NCBI GenBank assembly: GCA_029582265.1
Contig: CM055830.1
Coordinates: 30,173,172 to 30,237,171, forward strand
DNA from: Zoroaster sp. YZ-2022
Lineage: Eukaryota; Echinodermata; Asteroidea; Forcipulatida; Zoroasteridae
DNA length: 64,000 bases
Reading direction: 5' to 3'
The translations under genes and the position numbers were made by a program. This document shows positions 10,063 to 23,000 of the stretch, in pieces (positions within the stretch are counted from its first letter, which is position 1; each line of letters starts with the position of its first letter). Under the pieces are notes generated by a model. The model was not told the DNA's origin. It made no database searches and saw only the letters and a list, made by a program, of their open reading frames with translations.

Positions 10063-10324
10063 CCTATAACCAATCTTCCCAAGCCTTCCGGTTGATATCT
10101 GATCGTCGGAGTGAGTGAATGGTTCAGTTTTCAAAGTCCTTGTTTCAGTTACGACGGTGCTAGTGGTTGTTCCGCCCATATTGCTACTGGTTAACCTAAC
10201 GATGTGTATATTGCTGCACTTACATGTACGTGAAACAATGGGACTTAACGTTAAAATGTCCGCCCTCTTTTACAATTTTCCTTTTTGCTAGAAATGTATG
10301 CTATCATATGGAAAGAATACTCAC

Positions 10325-10407
10325 CGCTTTTGATCCTCGTCAAATGTAATGGACTCATTATAATTATCAAATGAAACTGAAAAGGAATCGGACGCACCTG
10401 CTTTCAT
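10325..10407 (-). CDS. Candidate upstream NCX exon or alternative first exon
   Basis: On the minus strand an ATG at 10405-10407 opens 27 codons reading MKAGASDSFSVSFDNYNESI then TFDEDQK, ending in CG before a strong donor GTGAGT at 10324. The two spare bases complete an Arg codon with the first base of the CBD1 exon (6800), so the splice is in phase. The segment VSFDNYNESITFDED has the spacing of a first Calx-beta strand, but the usual following strands are missing; another small exon may intervene, or this may be an alternative N-terminus. If internal rather than first, an AG at 10427-10428 could be its acceptor. Gene membership is inference from phase and position. Confidence 0.4.
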
Positions 10408-10659
10408 TTCATTTAGGAATGCAATGACTACACAACGGTGTGGACTACTATATGGAATCTATGTATTATTATTGCGTAAAAGATCGTAATTAATTGGACT
10501 GTAAACAAGTCCCACGCTATATCTGTTTGTGTATTATGTACAAGATATATGGAGAATTACTGCCGAATAAGTCAGCGACTTGGTCACATCAACTTTTTCA
10601 GTGCATGTGTTTTGTACACAGATACAAAATGCGCTATAAATGATGTCATGATGACGCTT

Positions 10660-10830
10660 ACAGGACATTGCAGGCCAAAAGGCACATCTACAGTACCCAC
10701 AAATGTATAACTGAAAAAAGTTTGATGATCGGGTGTATACTTCTTGAGATATGCTGTACACAAGATTGCCTAATTAAATATTCACGTGACTATAACTAAG
10801 CTAATTAATTAAGAATTTTAGTCTAATGAC
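10660..10830 (+). repeat. Fragment shared with the 7.4-8.1 kb repeat
   Basis: The stretch tataactgaaaaaagtttgat, then gtgtatacttcttgagatatgc and cctaattaaatattcacgtgac repeats 7905-8000 with moderate divergence. It is a partial copy lacking the ACTAGA end. Confidence 0.65.
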
Positions 10831-11366
10831 ATTTAGAAACTAAGTCAAGGCATAAGCTTCCATATGGTATATGAGTTGACTCTTTCTGACAATGCTAAGA
10901 GGCCATTTGCCACAAGAAAGTGCAGTTAATGCAATGGGGTTTTGGTGGAAATAAAGTAATAAGAAAAATAAAAAATCTTGTTAGAACAATAGCTGTTCCG
11001 ACCTACCAGGTCGTAACAGCTAATTAAAGCACCTGTCATATATATATGTGTAAATAATTGATTGGAACTGGCTGAGTTGTTATGAGTAAATCCCCGAGCT
11101 ATGAACAACTTCTTCACGAAGCATAGTCAAATGGAATGTTCTTCACATATGTGCATGTACAGGTACAGTTATTATGCTATTCAAATGAAAATTATTCAAA
11201 TATTTGTAACAATATTTTATTTGTAACATAATTTTGTTTAAATGTATTCCATTCCTGAAAATGTGTCAACCATTAAGAACCTTACTTCTTCCGCTATTCC
11301 AATTAAATCCTAGGTATTTCTTACCGTCGACAACTAAGCAACTGAGGGCCCAAAGCGCTTTAACGA

Positions 11367-11499
11367 CTATCTGAACATTCTTCTCATTTTCATAGACAGC
11401 GCAAGATGACGCCTGAACTCCTGACGGCCTTCTTCCCCTGCTGTGTGGTCAGCGTGAGGAATATTGATGGCTCCTCCTTTTCTTGATCCTTTCATACAG
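11367..11499 (-). CDS. Candidate NCX cytosolic-loop exon, ends in a stop
   Basis: A good acceptor (AATTCACAG, AG at 11500-11501) opens a frame reading CMKGSRKGGAINIPHADH, then TAGEEGRQEFRRHLALSMKM and a stop at 11367-11369. The spacing GA-I/L-x(n)-EE-x-R-x-E resembles the exchanger's loop segment between the membrane domain and CBD1 (GALVL..DEEARREM), and its place upstream of the CBD1 exon on the same strand agrees. No convincing donor lies inside the open frame. A strong donor GTAAGA follows GTCGACG further on (near 11321), but using it requires a different frame. So this may be an alternative terminal exon, a broken exon, or chance. Confidence 0.4.
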
Positions 11500-11661
11500 C
11501 TGTGAATTAACAACAAGAATTGATCTTGAATCGGAAGAAAACAGGATAACATTGCCTCAAAGGGTTGATTTTGCGAGTGAACAAAGACAAATTTACTAAA
11601 GCAGGACCTGAACTTGCGACTTCCCGATTACTGTACTGGTGCTCTACCAACTGAGCGATCT

Positions 11662-11832
11662 AATAATAATAATAATAATAATAATGTGGACTTATATAGC
11701 GCACATATCCACCAAACTGGTGCTCAAGGCGCATTATATTATTACCCCTGCTCATCAGGCTCATAAATCATTCCTGAAACCATCTCAGCTCCCTGGGGAG
11801 TATACAGCTCAATTGCTGCCATTACAGCACAA
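11662..11832 (-). mobile_element. 5'-truncated tRNA-SINE (family S)
   Basis: Minus-strand copy of the SINE also seen at 13327, 17103, 45193 and 51914. It has an (aat)n tail at 11662-11683, then gtggacttatatagcgcac, ctcaaggcgcat and agctccctggggagtata. The tRNA-like half is missing; the body breaks off at ctgccattacagcac, where a short tandem repeat begins. Confidence 0.85.
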
Positions 11833-11987
11833 AGCCCCCTGAAGGACAAAGCCCCCTGAACCTCCTGTGGGTAGCGGGCCTGGGTCTCCCTTTGGTCTAG
11901 TGGACAAAGCCCCCCTGAACCTCCTGTGGGTAGAGGCCTGGGTCTCCCATATGACAAAGCACCCCTGAACCTCCTGGATGTTTAATT
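11828..11987. repeat. Three-copy tandem repeat of about 50-57 bases
   Basis: Units begin acaaagcnccctgaacctcctg and contain gggtag..ggcctgggtctccc. The first starts exactly where the SINE body at 11662 stops, so the array may have formed at the broken SINE end. Open frames across it on the minus strand are not supported as genes. Confidence 0.8.
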
Positions 11988-12757
11988 TACAGATTCTCCA
12001 AACTCTACAAACAAACAAAACTAGAGGTTTGGACACAATACAGGCTACTTTCTCTCTTCCCTTGGTGATAGCACATGTACTTCCTCAAAACAATTCTGAG
12101 GCAAAAAAGAGATTTGTAAAAATCCGCAAATCTGGGAAAAATCCTTGAGAAATCACAGGCCTCCTGATTTACATGTACAAGTCTATTTATTTCCGTCATT
12201 GCTGTTTGTAATTCCCGTCATTGGTGTTTATAATACACATTGTAAAACACAACTAGTGAACCAAATCTATATTGAACCATCAATAATGTATATATCTGGC
12301 CTGGGAAGTAGTATGTCACCCGTCATGCTTTGTGCATAAATCATGAACTCATGCAGAAATATACACAATGTACATGCACACAATTGTCATATTATATTAT
12401 AGTTAGTTAGAGACACATGTACCAGTATAATTTGTTGGACAGATGTACACATGGGAATGGTAGAGCATCACACTCACTACTGTTATTGCAATTTTGTTTA
12501 CAGCACAGATGTAAAAATAAACGCTTAAAATAAAAAAGTAATCAACCAAAACCCTGGACCACAAGGAAATGCTAAGTGCCTTAAAGAAAACCTAATATAC
12601 AATATGTACATGTACATAACATTACATATAACTAATCAAAATATACAACATATTTATTGAACAAAGAAAACAATTTGAAAGAAGATGGAATTTTCTTGAG
12701 AGATAACACAAATTTTCTTGAGAGATAACACAACTTTTCTTTAAGTCAGACTTTTTT
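11988..12757. other. No gene seen
   Basis: AT-rich sequence with acatgta words and a duplicated 20-base ttttcttgagagataacaca at 12689-12731, just before the CAA tract. Confidence 0.55.
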
Positions 12758-13326
<569 letters not shown>

Positions 13327-13695
13327 TACAATAATGTGTGGACTTATATAGCACCGCGTATCCACTCAACTGAGTGGTGCTCAAGGCGACATGACTATAC
13401 CCCTGCTCATAAGGCTCATAAATCATTCCTGAAGACCATCTCCCCAGCTCCCTGGGGAGTATATAGAAACTAAAATTGCTGCCATTACAGCGCATATAGG
13501 GGCTAATCAACCAACCAACTGCCTCCACAGGGTACCCATTTAACTCTCTGGGTGGAGAGAAGCAATTATGGTTAAATGTCTTGGCTCAAGGACACAAGTG
13601 TCACGACGGCCGGGATTCGAACCCACATTCTGCTGCATAACACCAGAACTTGAGTCCTGTGGCAAGCTTGACTGCTCCAGCCACGACATAATGTC
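13327..13695 (-). mobile_element. tRNA-derived SINE (family S), full length
   Basis: Read on the minus strand, the tRNA-like head at about 13595-13695 contains gggttcgaatcccggccgt (B-box), preceded by the gtgttatgcagcagaa linker. The central body has gagcaagacattt-like, cccagagagttaaatgggtac and cccagggagctgg words, then gcgccttgagcacc-like and ctatataagtccacac. The tail is the CAA/CAG tract. The head resembles a leucine-type tRNA with a long variable arm (clear in the copy at 45193). Confidence 0.88.
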
Positions 13696-13799
13696 TTCTA
13701 TACTCTGTACAATCTATCCAAGAAAGCCTGGAATTATGTTCCCAAAATGTGCCCACTGTGGGATGCAAGTTAAGAAGAATTTATATATCAGATGAAGTC

Positions 13800-14995
13800 T
13801 AACAGTATTATTACACATACACTGTATGCGCCAATTAGAGGGTCATCAAGCTTATGAATAATTCAGTGATCAAGGTACAGAACAATTCTAAGCATACAGT
13901 AGGGTGAACCCCACTAATAGTACAAGGAATTCATTGGCTACCGAGCTGTTTATCATAAAGTGTAAACCCTCAAATTTTTTCTACATTTGATGGATTGTGT
14001 AAAAATGGCCCAATATCATAACCTGGGATCCTTGACTTCCAACTGTGATGTATTTTGGATGGAGCACTAGGCCCCTGAAAAAGTGGTCCTAATTTGATTT
14101 CAAGCGTAAGGCCTTTTTCCAAAATGGTCTGTTTTTTTCAGTGTGTAACATTTTCACTAGTGTGAAGAGGTGGTTTTTCATTTGGGATGAGGATAACTTC
14201 CTGGAAACCTGGACTTTAGACAGTAACAGAGAAGAAAAATAAAAAGGTTATATATCGAATCAATATTTTTCTCTTTGGTTTTTAAAAACTGTGGGACTTC
14301 TAAGTATTTTTTTAATGATTTTTGAATATTTTGTGTTTAGCACTGTTTACTAGTGGGAGTTTATTTAGTTGGGTGCACCTAGTATTAACCACAGAGATAC
14401 CTTTGCATCTTTTTTTATGCTAATTATTAATTAGGAGTGTCATCAAGCTTTATGAATAATTCAGTGTCAAGGTACCAGAACAACTTGAAGCACAGTATTA
14501 GCCAGCAATACCTTTGGGTTGTCTTTTACCTAACAGTATTATTACACATGCTAATTATTATTTAGAAGGCCATCAAAACTTTCTTATGAATAATTCAGTG
14601 TCAAGGTAACAGAATAACTTGAAGCACAGTATCAGCCAGCAATACCTTTGGGAATTGTCTTTTTTACCCTAACAGTATTATTACACATAATTATGCCAAT
14701 TATTACTAGAAGGTCATCAAACTTATGAATAATTCAGTGTCAAGGTACGCAATAACTCTAAGCATAGTATTAGCCAGCTTATACCTTTGGGTGTGTCTTT
14801 TTACCTAACGGTATTATTATTATTATGCCAATTATTATTTAGAAGGTCATCAAACTTAATGAATAATTCATAGTGTCAAGGTACGTAACAACCTCTAGCA
14901 TAAGTATTATTTGCCAGTATACCTTTGGGTGTCTTTTGACCTAACGGTATCAATACACATGTTGCTAATTATTATTAAGTGATACCTTTGGGTGT
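13800..14995. repeat. Tandem repeat of about 130 bases, diverged
   Basis: A unit containing ttatgaataattcagtgtcaaggta, aagcatagtattagccagc, atacctttgggtgtctt and taacagtattattacac recurs at about 13850 (single) and then four to five times from 14420 to 14995. The interval 13910-14410 is unrelated sequence with no gene seen. Unit length varies by small indels. Confidence 0.75.
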
Positions 14996-15098
14996 CTTGG
15001 ACCATGGATCAGGAAGGAAAATCTATTTTCCTTCCTCCATATTTGGACACCTATTTTACATGCAGAAGTATTGAAAGTTAACCACTTTGGACACACCA

Positions 15099-15274
15099 GG
15101 GCCGATTTCATAAAGAGCTAAGATTGATCTTAACTGTGTATCAATCTTTAATTGCTTAAGCAAAGTGTGATAAATCACAATACAAATCATTTTATAATTC
15201 TCCATTTTATACCCACAGTAATACTAACAACTCATCTTAAGATGAATCTTAGTGCTTTGGTAGAAATCGAGCCC
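15099..15274. mobile_element. MITE with GGGCCGATTTC termini, copy 1
   Basis: About 176 bases with inverted ends (gggccgatttcataaag / ctttggtagaaatcgagccc) and inner inverted words (taagattgatctta / taagatgaatctta). A second copy sits at 37198-37344 inside a LINE, which shows it is mobile. No coding capacity. Confidence 0.85.
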
Positions 15275-15879
15275 TGGTTTTCAAAGAATAACAAATGGAT
15301 GCCCTATTTATGCAAATCCTGCTCTTATACATGTACGTACATGTGCACTGACCCAAAGTCTAATGAATATCCATATAAAGCCTGAAATTATAATGCCTGC
15401 CCGTTGTAGGCATATCAGGAATATTTATGGGATGAAGTCTACGTGTACCATTACATGTATTACTGTATTATTACAACATGCCCATTATATTAGGTCATTA
15501 ACTAACCTAACTCCCAAGCATTGTTACTGAACAATAAAAATCTCAAAATCCTCCTCCAACTGCTTTTTGTTGTTCAGGAGTTAGGTTAAGCGTTAGGTTA
15601 AGCTTATGAATAATTAGTGTCATAAAGTTACTTAGACTAAGCCCTTATGAATATTCATATCTAATAAAGTATGAATTGATACTGCACTGTGTATCCATAA
15701 ATTATCATAAATTCACACAAGTGAAGCTGAAAGGTCATTATTATTTATTGGTTATAAACATAAACATTTGATGGTCAAAATATTACATAAAGCTACCATC
15801 ACTAAATTTTCAAATATTAACCCTAACTCCTAGGACAACAAGCTTGGGTTGGAGTAGATTTATGATTTTATTGTTTTAA
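15275..15879. other. No gene seen; short inverted motifs
   Basis: It contains a small inverted pair, aacctaactcc / ggagttaggtt (about 15507-15600), and a second, ttaaccctaactcc (15818) with gagttagggttaa (about 15891-15903). The latter is telomere-like in sequence only because of the CCCTAA/TTAGGG word; two copies do not make a telomeric array. Confidence 0.6.
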
Positions 15880-16450
15880 CACAATGTTTAGAGTTAGGGT
15901 TAACTTGGTGTTTTACCTGAAAGTTATTATGCATGTATCAATCATACTGAGAAATAATTTCTTTCATCTTTAGAGAATACAGGAATTGTTTTGTTGGATT
16001 TACCAAAGCTACATACCATCACTAAATTTCAAATATTAAAGGAACTTACTGTGTTTACCCGAAAGTTAATATTACATATGTATCAATCATACTGAGAAAT
16101 AATTTTCATCTTAGAGAATACAGAATTGTTTTTTTGTTGGATTTACCAAAAGCTACATGTACCATCACTAAATTTCAAATATTAAAAGGAACTTACCGTG
16201 TGTTTGGTTCCTGAAAGTTATTACATGTATCAATCATACTGAGAAATAATTTCTTTTCATCTTAGAGAATACAGGAATTGTTTGTTTGATTTACCTGCAA
16301 AAGTACATGTACCATCACTAAATGGCAAATTTTAAAGGAACATTTGCGAAAGTTGGCCGTATATCAATCATACTAAAGAAATAATTTCTTTCAATATTAT
16401 AAAATACAGGAATTGTTTGTTGGATTGCAAAAGTTGTATCAGCAGTGCAT
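15880..16450. repeat. Tandem repeat of about 125-140 bases
   Basis: A unit with gtatcaatcatactgagaaataattt, tagagaatacaggaattgtt and taccatcactaaatttcaaat recurs about four times with growing divergence; a partial unit starts near 15785. No open frame worth reporting. Confidence 0.8.
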
Positions 16451-16678
16451 AAACAAAAACAATTCAGTTAATTATTGCTTTGAACACTTAAAAAAAAGCG
16501 AAGTAGAAGCGATTGCGATATGACATAAACACTTTACAGCAGGGCCATTTTCTCATCGTCACGTTAGCAGGTGTTTTCTTCTTATGGTTGTACTTTTTTG
16601 TTTTAATAATACAAGTTCGAAACCACAAAAAGAATTTCAACATTTGAATAGGACATTACGCATGCTTATTCTGAAAGA

Positions 16679-16848
16679 TAAATTTGAGTTGATTATTATT
16701 ATTATTTTTTTAAATTAGCCTAAAAATTTCTATCAACAAATGGACGGAAAAGTGAGGTAACTTTTTCCGTCCAATTTTTATGGAAATTTGAGGGTAAAAA
16801 AATAAATAAAATTTTTTTTTTAAATAAAATAAATCAACTCAAATTAGT
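16679..16848. mobile_element. Small foldback/MITE
   Basis: About 170 bases with ends taaatttgagttgatt and aaatcaactcaaattag, A/T-rich inner arms and a central hairpin tggacggaaaagt / actttttccgtcca. One copy only in this window. Confidence 0.6.
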
Positions 16849-17102
16849 TCTAGTATAAGCCTGCATGTCCATTCACATGTTGAAACACTTTTTGGTCGGT
16901 TTCAGGTACTTAAAAATAAATAACAACCGTTGGAAAAACTGCTAATGTGACGGATGCAAGTGGCCCCTTTATTGTGATTTATGTCATATATAATGAGGGT
17001 TTAGGTTAATGCACTTTTGGTATGTATAAATATACAATAGTGTACATGTACCTTCCCTTCAAAGATATCATGTACAGTATAATAAATTAACACACACACA
17101 CA
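16849..17102. other. No gene seen
   Basis: AT-rich spacer ending in a short CA run that adjoins the SINE tail. Confidence 0.5.
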
Positions 17103-17103
17103 C

Positions 17104-17140
<37 letters not shown>

Positions 17141-17475
17141 CATGTAGACTTATATAGCGCACGTATCCACCAAACTGGTGCTCAAGGCGCATGACATTAT
17201 ACCCCTGCTCATCAGGCTCATAAATCATTCCTGAAACCATCTCAGCTCCCTGGGGAGTATATACAGCTCAATTTGCTGCCATTACAGTGCATACAGGGGC
17301 TAATCAAACACAACCAACTGCCCCTCACAGGTACATGTGTACCCATTTACCCCTGGGGTAGAGAGAAGCAGTTATGGTAAAGTGTCTTGCTCAAGGACAC
17401 AAGCACCCCGGTCAACGGTTGGATTCGAACTCATTCCTGATGACCAGCCATCAGGAACACAAATCCGATGCACTA
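17103..17475 (-). mobile_element. tRNA-derived SINE (family S), full length
   Basis: Minus-strand copy with an (aat)n tail at 17103-17137, body words tatatagcgcacgtatccacc, ctcagctccctggggagta and agcagttatggtaaagtgtc, and a tRNA-like head with ggattcgaactc at about 17420. The head is closer to the 51914 copy (gcatcggatttgtgttcctgatgg) than to the 45193 copy. Confidence 0.88.
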
Positions 17476-18257
17476 AATTTCTAATTACCCATGGTACTCC
17501 AAATTAAGTTTGTATACATAAATATACATACATGTTCATGTTACAACTATATGTGTGAATATGCATTTTCAATCTCTTTAACCTCCCTACTATCTGGTTA
17601 AATTTATGAATAAAACCATTGAGGCCACTCCAAGTCATTGCTGTGGAAGGCAGTGGTTCTAATAGCTATACTGCATAGTAACATAACACTCATACATGTA
17701 TGTCTGTTGGTTTTAGTGGTTTGTGATTGATATATTGTAGTGCATACTATTATGTTCCAGTCTCAGTGATGGTAGGAAGCTTACTCTTGAGAGTCTGTGT
17801 TTACAAAAATAACTGCTGAAAATCCTAATGACAGGTTTTTTGTACAGTGGTTCCTTAGGCCCTGTAGAGTTTTGTTATACAAGATTACATTATGCACAAA
17901 CGATATGTGTACAATATATTCAACATTTTGTGGTTGGGAGTGGCTCTTATGTGTAGCAGGGTTAATTTACACGTAACTTGCAAGCTCTAGCCTAGAAATT
18001 GACTCCAAATTTTACAAAATCCACATTCTGAACATACATGTACAGTAAGGCCTGCTATAAATGTCATAATGTACATATTCTGTTTCATATTAATATTTCA
18101 CATTTTGCTTCAAACACCTTGTTTGTTTATAAAGGCTTGAATATTTGGAGTTGATGGATCTCAACTAATTTGTATATCTGAATACTTGCATGATCGGCAT
18201 TTTCATTTTTATGAGTAATTTAACCCTACCATTATGGGGGAAAACCCTTTATTATTA
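17476..18257. other. No gene seen
   Basis: Unique-looking AT-rich sequence up to the assembly gap. Confidence 0.5.
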
Positions 18258-18757
18258 NNNNNNNNNNNNNNNNNNNNNNNNNNNNNNNNNNNNNNNNNNN
18301 NNNNNNNNNNNNNNNNNNNNNNNNNNNNNNNNNNNNNNNNNNNNNNNNNNNNNNNNNNNNNNNNNNNNNNNNNNNNNNNNNNNNNNNNNNNNNNNNNNNN
18401 NNNNNNNNNNNNNNNNNNNNNNNNNNNNNNNNNNNNNNNNNNNNNNNNNNNNNNNNNNNNNNNNNNNNNNNNNNNNNNNNNNNNNNNNNNNNNNNNNNNN
18501 NNNNNNNNNNNNNNNNNNNNNNNNNNNNNNNNNNNNNNNNNNNNNNNNNNNNNNNNNNNNNNNNNNNNNNNNNNNNNNNNNNNNNNNNNNNNNNNNNNNN
18601 NNNNNNNNNNNNNNNNNNNNNNNNNNNNNNNNNNNNNNNNNNNNNNNNNNNNNNNNNNNNNNNNNNNNNNNNNNNNNNNNNNNNNNNNNNNNNNNNNNNN
18701 NNNNNNNNNNNNNNNNNNNNNNNNNNNNNNNNNNNNNNNNNNNNNNNNNNNNNNNNN
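18258..18757. other. Assembly gap of 500 N
   Basis: Exactly 500 undefined bases, a round number that suggests a placeholder of arbitrary length. It is bounded by attatta and a T run, so a microsatellite or SINE tail could be hidden here. Confidence 1.
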
Positions 18758-19252
18758 TTTTTTTTTGCACATGTTTGTAACAGTTAACAACTGACAATAT
18801 CAGATTTAATACAACCGTATTAATACTACATATAGCACGCCATATTCACTGGTTGAGTGGTTTAAAAAATATCTGAATTCGGCAGATGGTTGTGAGTACA
18901 AATACACAAAACGAAGCCAAATTTTTTGCAAAACTTCGTTAACACCATTTATTGTTTACCGACATATCAACAAAACAAGTATATTTTACAATCAGTATGA
19001 CTAACAAAACCTACAATATATTTGCAGTACTGCATGTTTCATTACTTTGTCTTCTAAATATGGAGAAATAAAGAAAGAAAATATGTTCCCATGCTTTATA
19101 TATGTTTACTTTCTTTAAAGGCTGTATTTGCATATTTTCGGTTGTGTCTGCCACACCAGGAAAAAAACGAGATAAATTTAAAATCGCACTTCAGAATATA
19201 CTTTTCTTCTGTTTATGAACAATGGTAGCACCCAAAAACCTGTAAAAAAGTA
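18758..19252. other. No gene seen
   Basis: AT-rich sequence between the gap and the LINE 3' end. No motifs recognised. Confidence 0.5.
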
Positions 19253-19256
19253 AATA

Positions 19257-19343
<87 letters not shown>

Positions 19344-19738
19344 ATTTACTTTTACTTTCAAGGAAAACTTTATTCAAATTGTGAAAGAGCATAGTATGTA
19401 CAGGGGATAAAGAATAATAAATAAATCAATTACAATGGTGAAACATTAACAAGTAAACTTACAGCTACAGTCAATTCGTTTATATGGTAAAAATTAACTT
19501 GACAGAGGCAAACAGCAGGTATCAGAGAAAATTAAGCGGGAAAGGGAGGACTTAGGGAAGAGGGGAAAGGGGGAAGGAGGTGGGGCCACTGGCGTCTGGA
19601 TGTAGGCACCTCCCACTGTGAAATAGGCCCCTGTTGGGGAAAAGATCCAGGCCACCGGGTGGGCGTTGAAAAGACACCACGTCCCGCCGAGGAGGGGCGG
19701 CTGACAACCCACGCCTCGGTGACCTGGGAGGGAGGAAT
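19253..19738 (-). mobile_element. LINE family A, 3'-UTR-only copy with (TTTA)n tail
   Basis: On the minus strand this reads ccctcccaggtcaccgaggcgtgggt, the hairpin-rich 3' UTR, aataaagttttccttgaaa and then a (TTTA)n tail at 19253-19345. It matches the plus-strand 3' ends at 40905-41282 and 41341-41780. It begins abruptly at ccctcccaggtcacc, directly against the TTTA tail of the longer copy at 19739-26068. Confidence 0.85.
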
Positions 19739-20059
19739 AATAAATAAATAAATAATAAACGCATAAGCTTTTCAAGGAAAATTTTATTCAAAAGCTCCTT
19801 GAAAAACAGTATTTACCTAAGTATATATAACTATATAATCATTAGAAAGTATTAAAACATAGAATAAATTAACCATGTCAGTTTACCGGTGGTGAACAAA
19901 AAGGTGTTATGAGTAGACCACTTGTCAAGGAAAGAAGAGATAGGGGTGATAAGTTGTAGTAATTAAGTTCAAGGATAATTTTATTTTTGAGGAGGCGTTG
20001 CCGGACAGTAGAGAGGTCAGATTTACTGCACGTGCAGTATAACCAATATATTATGTTTT

Positions 20060-23000
20060 CAAGCTAATGAGAAAGTTTGCCAGGCGGACGACCATTTTGT
20101 CTCGACTCTGAGCATAGGGGAATGAGAGTCCAATGAGTGTCAGAAACTGATAGCGAGGTTGGGTAGGAGGCGGTCGATGAGCCGATGGAAGACGAAGAGC
20201 GGGTTGAATGGATGGGCAAGTGATGAACAGGTGGACAATAGTGCCTCTCTCGTCCGCAATTCATCCACAGGTGGAGGAGATGCTAGGGGTTTAGATGATG
20301 GAGGACCGGTAGTGAAGGTAAGACGTTATGTGGAAAGTTTGTATTTGGACGTCCTCCTTCTTTCTTGGATGTAGAGGAAACTGATAAATTGCCTTCAAGG
20401 AACTGATGTGGTGGGAAGGCGGAAAAAGCCAGTCCGTGCAGCCAGGTAAGTGGGGCTGAAGCTATTGCAAGTCGTTCATTTGGTGTAGAAAACTGTACAA
20501 AGTCTTAGAGGTTGAAGAAAGGGCGTCTTTGTCTGACATCAGAGAGAACCTAGCCTGGGTGAAGTGGAAGGCAGGAGGGACACGTCACTTGGTTGAGCAG
20601 GGGAGGATGAAGGAATCCAATCAAGTTAGAAAAGCGTTGGGAAAGACAGAAGTCATGGACTGGTGCAGGCGAGGCAGAGGTCTTTGCTCAGAAGACGAGA
20701 TGACAAAGGACGAGAAGATGGAGAGACAATTGGGTTCCTTGGAGCTTGAAGCCACTTTCCAGTATTGATGTTGAGTGGGTTCTTGATGAGATAGATATTT
20801 TATTTGTCCCAGAGTCGAGAGGCGAAAGCCGTGCCGCCCAGCAAGGATCGATTAAAGGTGAATAATAACCGGTAAAATTTAGGACATGGTTGATAGAGTC
20901 CGGAGAATTGTTTCAATACGAGCTTCGAGGGTCAACCAGGCACGCAAGACCCTCACTGTAAAAAATCGCCGATTAAGGTGAAAATTTGGGGTTTCCCTAA
21001 GTTAAGTAGGAAAAGTTGGTAATTTAAATCTAAATTGTTTATATTGACGTAAGTATACGTCCATCATCAAAAGCAAGGGTGGGTATTAAATTGAAGGTAA
21101 CGTTGTAGATGTTTGAACTTGAAAGTGAGGCTGCGTGCCTGGAGACAAGCCAGACCAAGTCCACCTTTTATTACAAGACTGATGAAGAATTTGTTTTTTA
21201 AGGAGATGGCGTTTGTGGGACAGACGAAGTCAACAAGCATCTTTTAGGAGTTCACCTAGGATGTTTTCAGGACAAGACAAGTCTACGAGAGGTGAAAGAC
21301 TTTGGTGGCACAATTTGATTAAGTGATTAAATACTTTGCCTTTGAAAGAAATATGGGAGAGAGAGGTTTCCGAGCTGGTCAGGGTTTTGGAGAGTTTGCT
21401 TACAATTTTCCCAATTTTGTTTGTTTAAATGGTGTTGTTATTTCCCAGAGTGAACTCCAAAGAAAAATAGAGTCTCTGATTATTCCAGTGAAAGTTCCTT
21501 AGGCTGTTGCTCCTTCACGTCGGTCCATGAGCCGACCCATAGACCCTGGATTTTTTCATAGTTTAAACCTTCACTTGCAGAAGATTCGCTGAAAGATTGT
21601 ACACTCTTTGAATTGTTTTTGAAAGCCCGAGTCGGAAGTGAGCGAAAATTGTGACGTCGTCAGCATAGGCCGAGATCCAGGCAGGCGTTGTTGTAATGGG
21701 TAATAGTAAAACTTTGACCCTGCATGCATTCATTTCTAAGTTTGTTAAGAAAGGCGTTCACGAATTGCAATCGATACAGCAGCCACTGAGAGCGGGCAGC
21801 CTTGTCGAATCTCCTTTTCAAAAGGGAAACATGGCGCGGTCAAGGAGCCACAAACTTTGATGTGGCTCTCGGCGCTGCTTGTACAAGAAGATTGAGGGTG
21901 TGAAATAAATTTGTCCCCCGAACCCCATGGCTCTCATTGTACTGAAAAGGTAGACGTGGTCAACGTTGTCAAACGCTTTGCGCTGATCCAAGGTTGACCA
22001 CACCAAGAGAAGATCATTAAAATTACAATAATTAATCCACATCACGTAAAAAGGTTCAGGTTATTATAGATTGTGCTTGCCCAGGGACGCAGTAGGATTG
22101 ATCATCTTGTACCCAACATTACCAATAAATTGTTTTAGTCTATTCGCAAGCAGCTTGGCAAAAATTTTGTAATCCGTATTAAGGAGCGAGATAGGCCGCC
22201 AATTTGAAATTTCGCAGAGGTCACCCTTTTTTAGGGATTAGGGAGATAATAAAGCTTTGTTGAAAGAGCGCGGAAGGGAGCCAGAAAAACGGGCAAAATT
22301 AAGAACATCGAAGAAATCATTTTTAGAAGAGGCCAGAAGAAAGTGTAGAATTCAGAAGTAAGGCCATCAAAACCCGGCGTTTTGTTTTTTGCCCAAAGCT
22401 GCTTGACGGCATAGTCCCTAATTCGTCGAGACGCAGAGGAGTATCAAGGTCCCTCGGTGTCTCCAGGATTCAAATTTGTTAAATTACATAAAAAGGGATC
22501 CGAGGGCGCCCTCGTCAGTTGGGACATGGCTGTAAAGCTGTCTGCAGAAGTTTCGACAGTGTTTTCTAATTTCTTCGGGTTTTCGGTAATTGTTTCCATT
22601 GGGAGGCGAATGCTAGACAAGGTTTTAGACTGAGAGTGATGTTTTTCAAGGTTAAAGAAATAGGATGAGCTCGTGTCCACTTCATTTAAATGTTGAACAC
22701 GAAAGGATCTGGACGAGGGGCGCCCTGGGCTTGGTTTTTTAAGGATAAATATTTAATTCGTTACGTTGTTTGTTCTAAGATTTGCTGCATCTCAGAATTG
22801 TGCATGTTTGGCGCAGTATTGAAGTTCTTGTATCATGTAGAGTTTATGCGGGAGAAAGACGAGCGCTTTTCTTTCAGCAAATTTTAGAACTATATTTTGG
22901 GTTATGGACGTTTCATTTGGGCTCCTTGCCCAAACTCCTACATGCCTCTACTGTTTAAAAGAGGATTTTCATTTTGCCATTGGGACCAGAAGATGTATAA

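Noticed and set aside
15818..15903. Interstitial telomere repeat suggested by ccctaa/ttaggg
   Set aside because: Only one copy on each side of a short inverted repeat; not a tandem telomeric array.
18190..18797. Open frames through the N block
   Set aside because: Undefined bases translated as X; an assembly gap.
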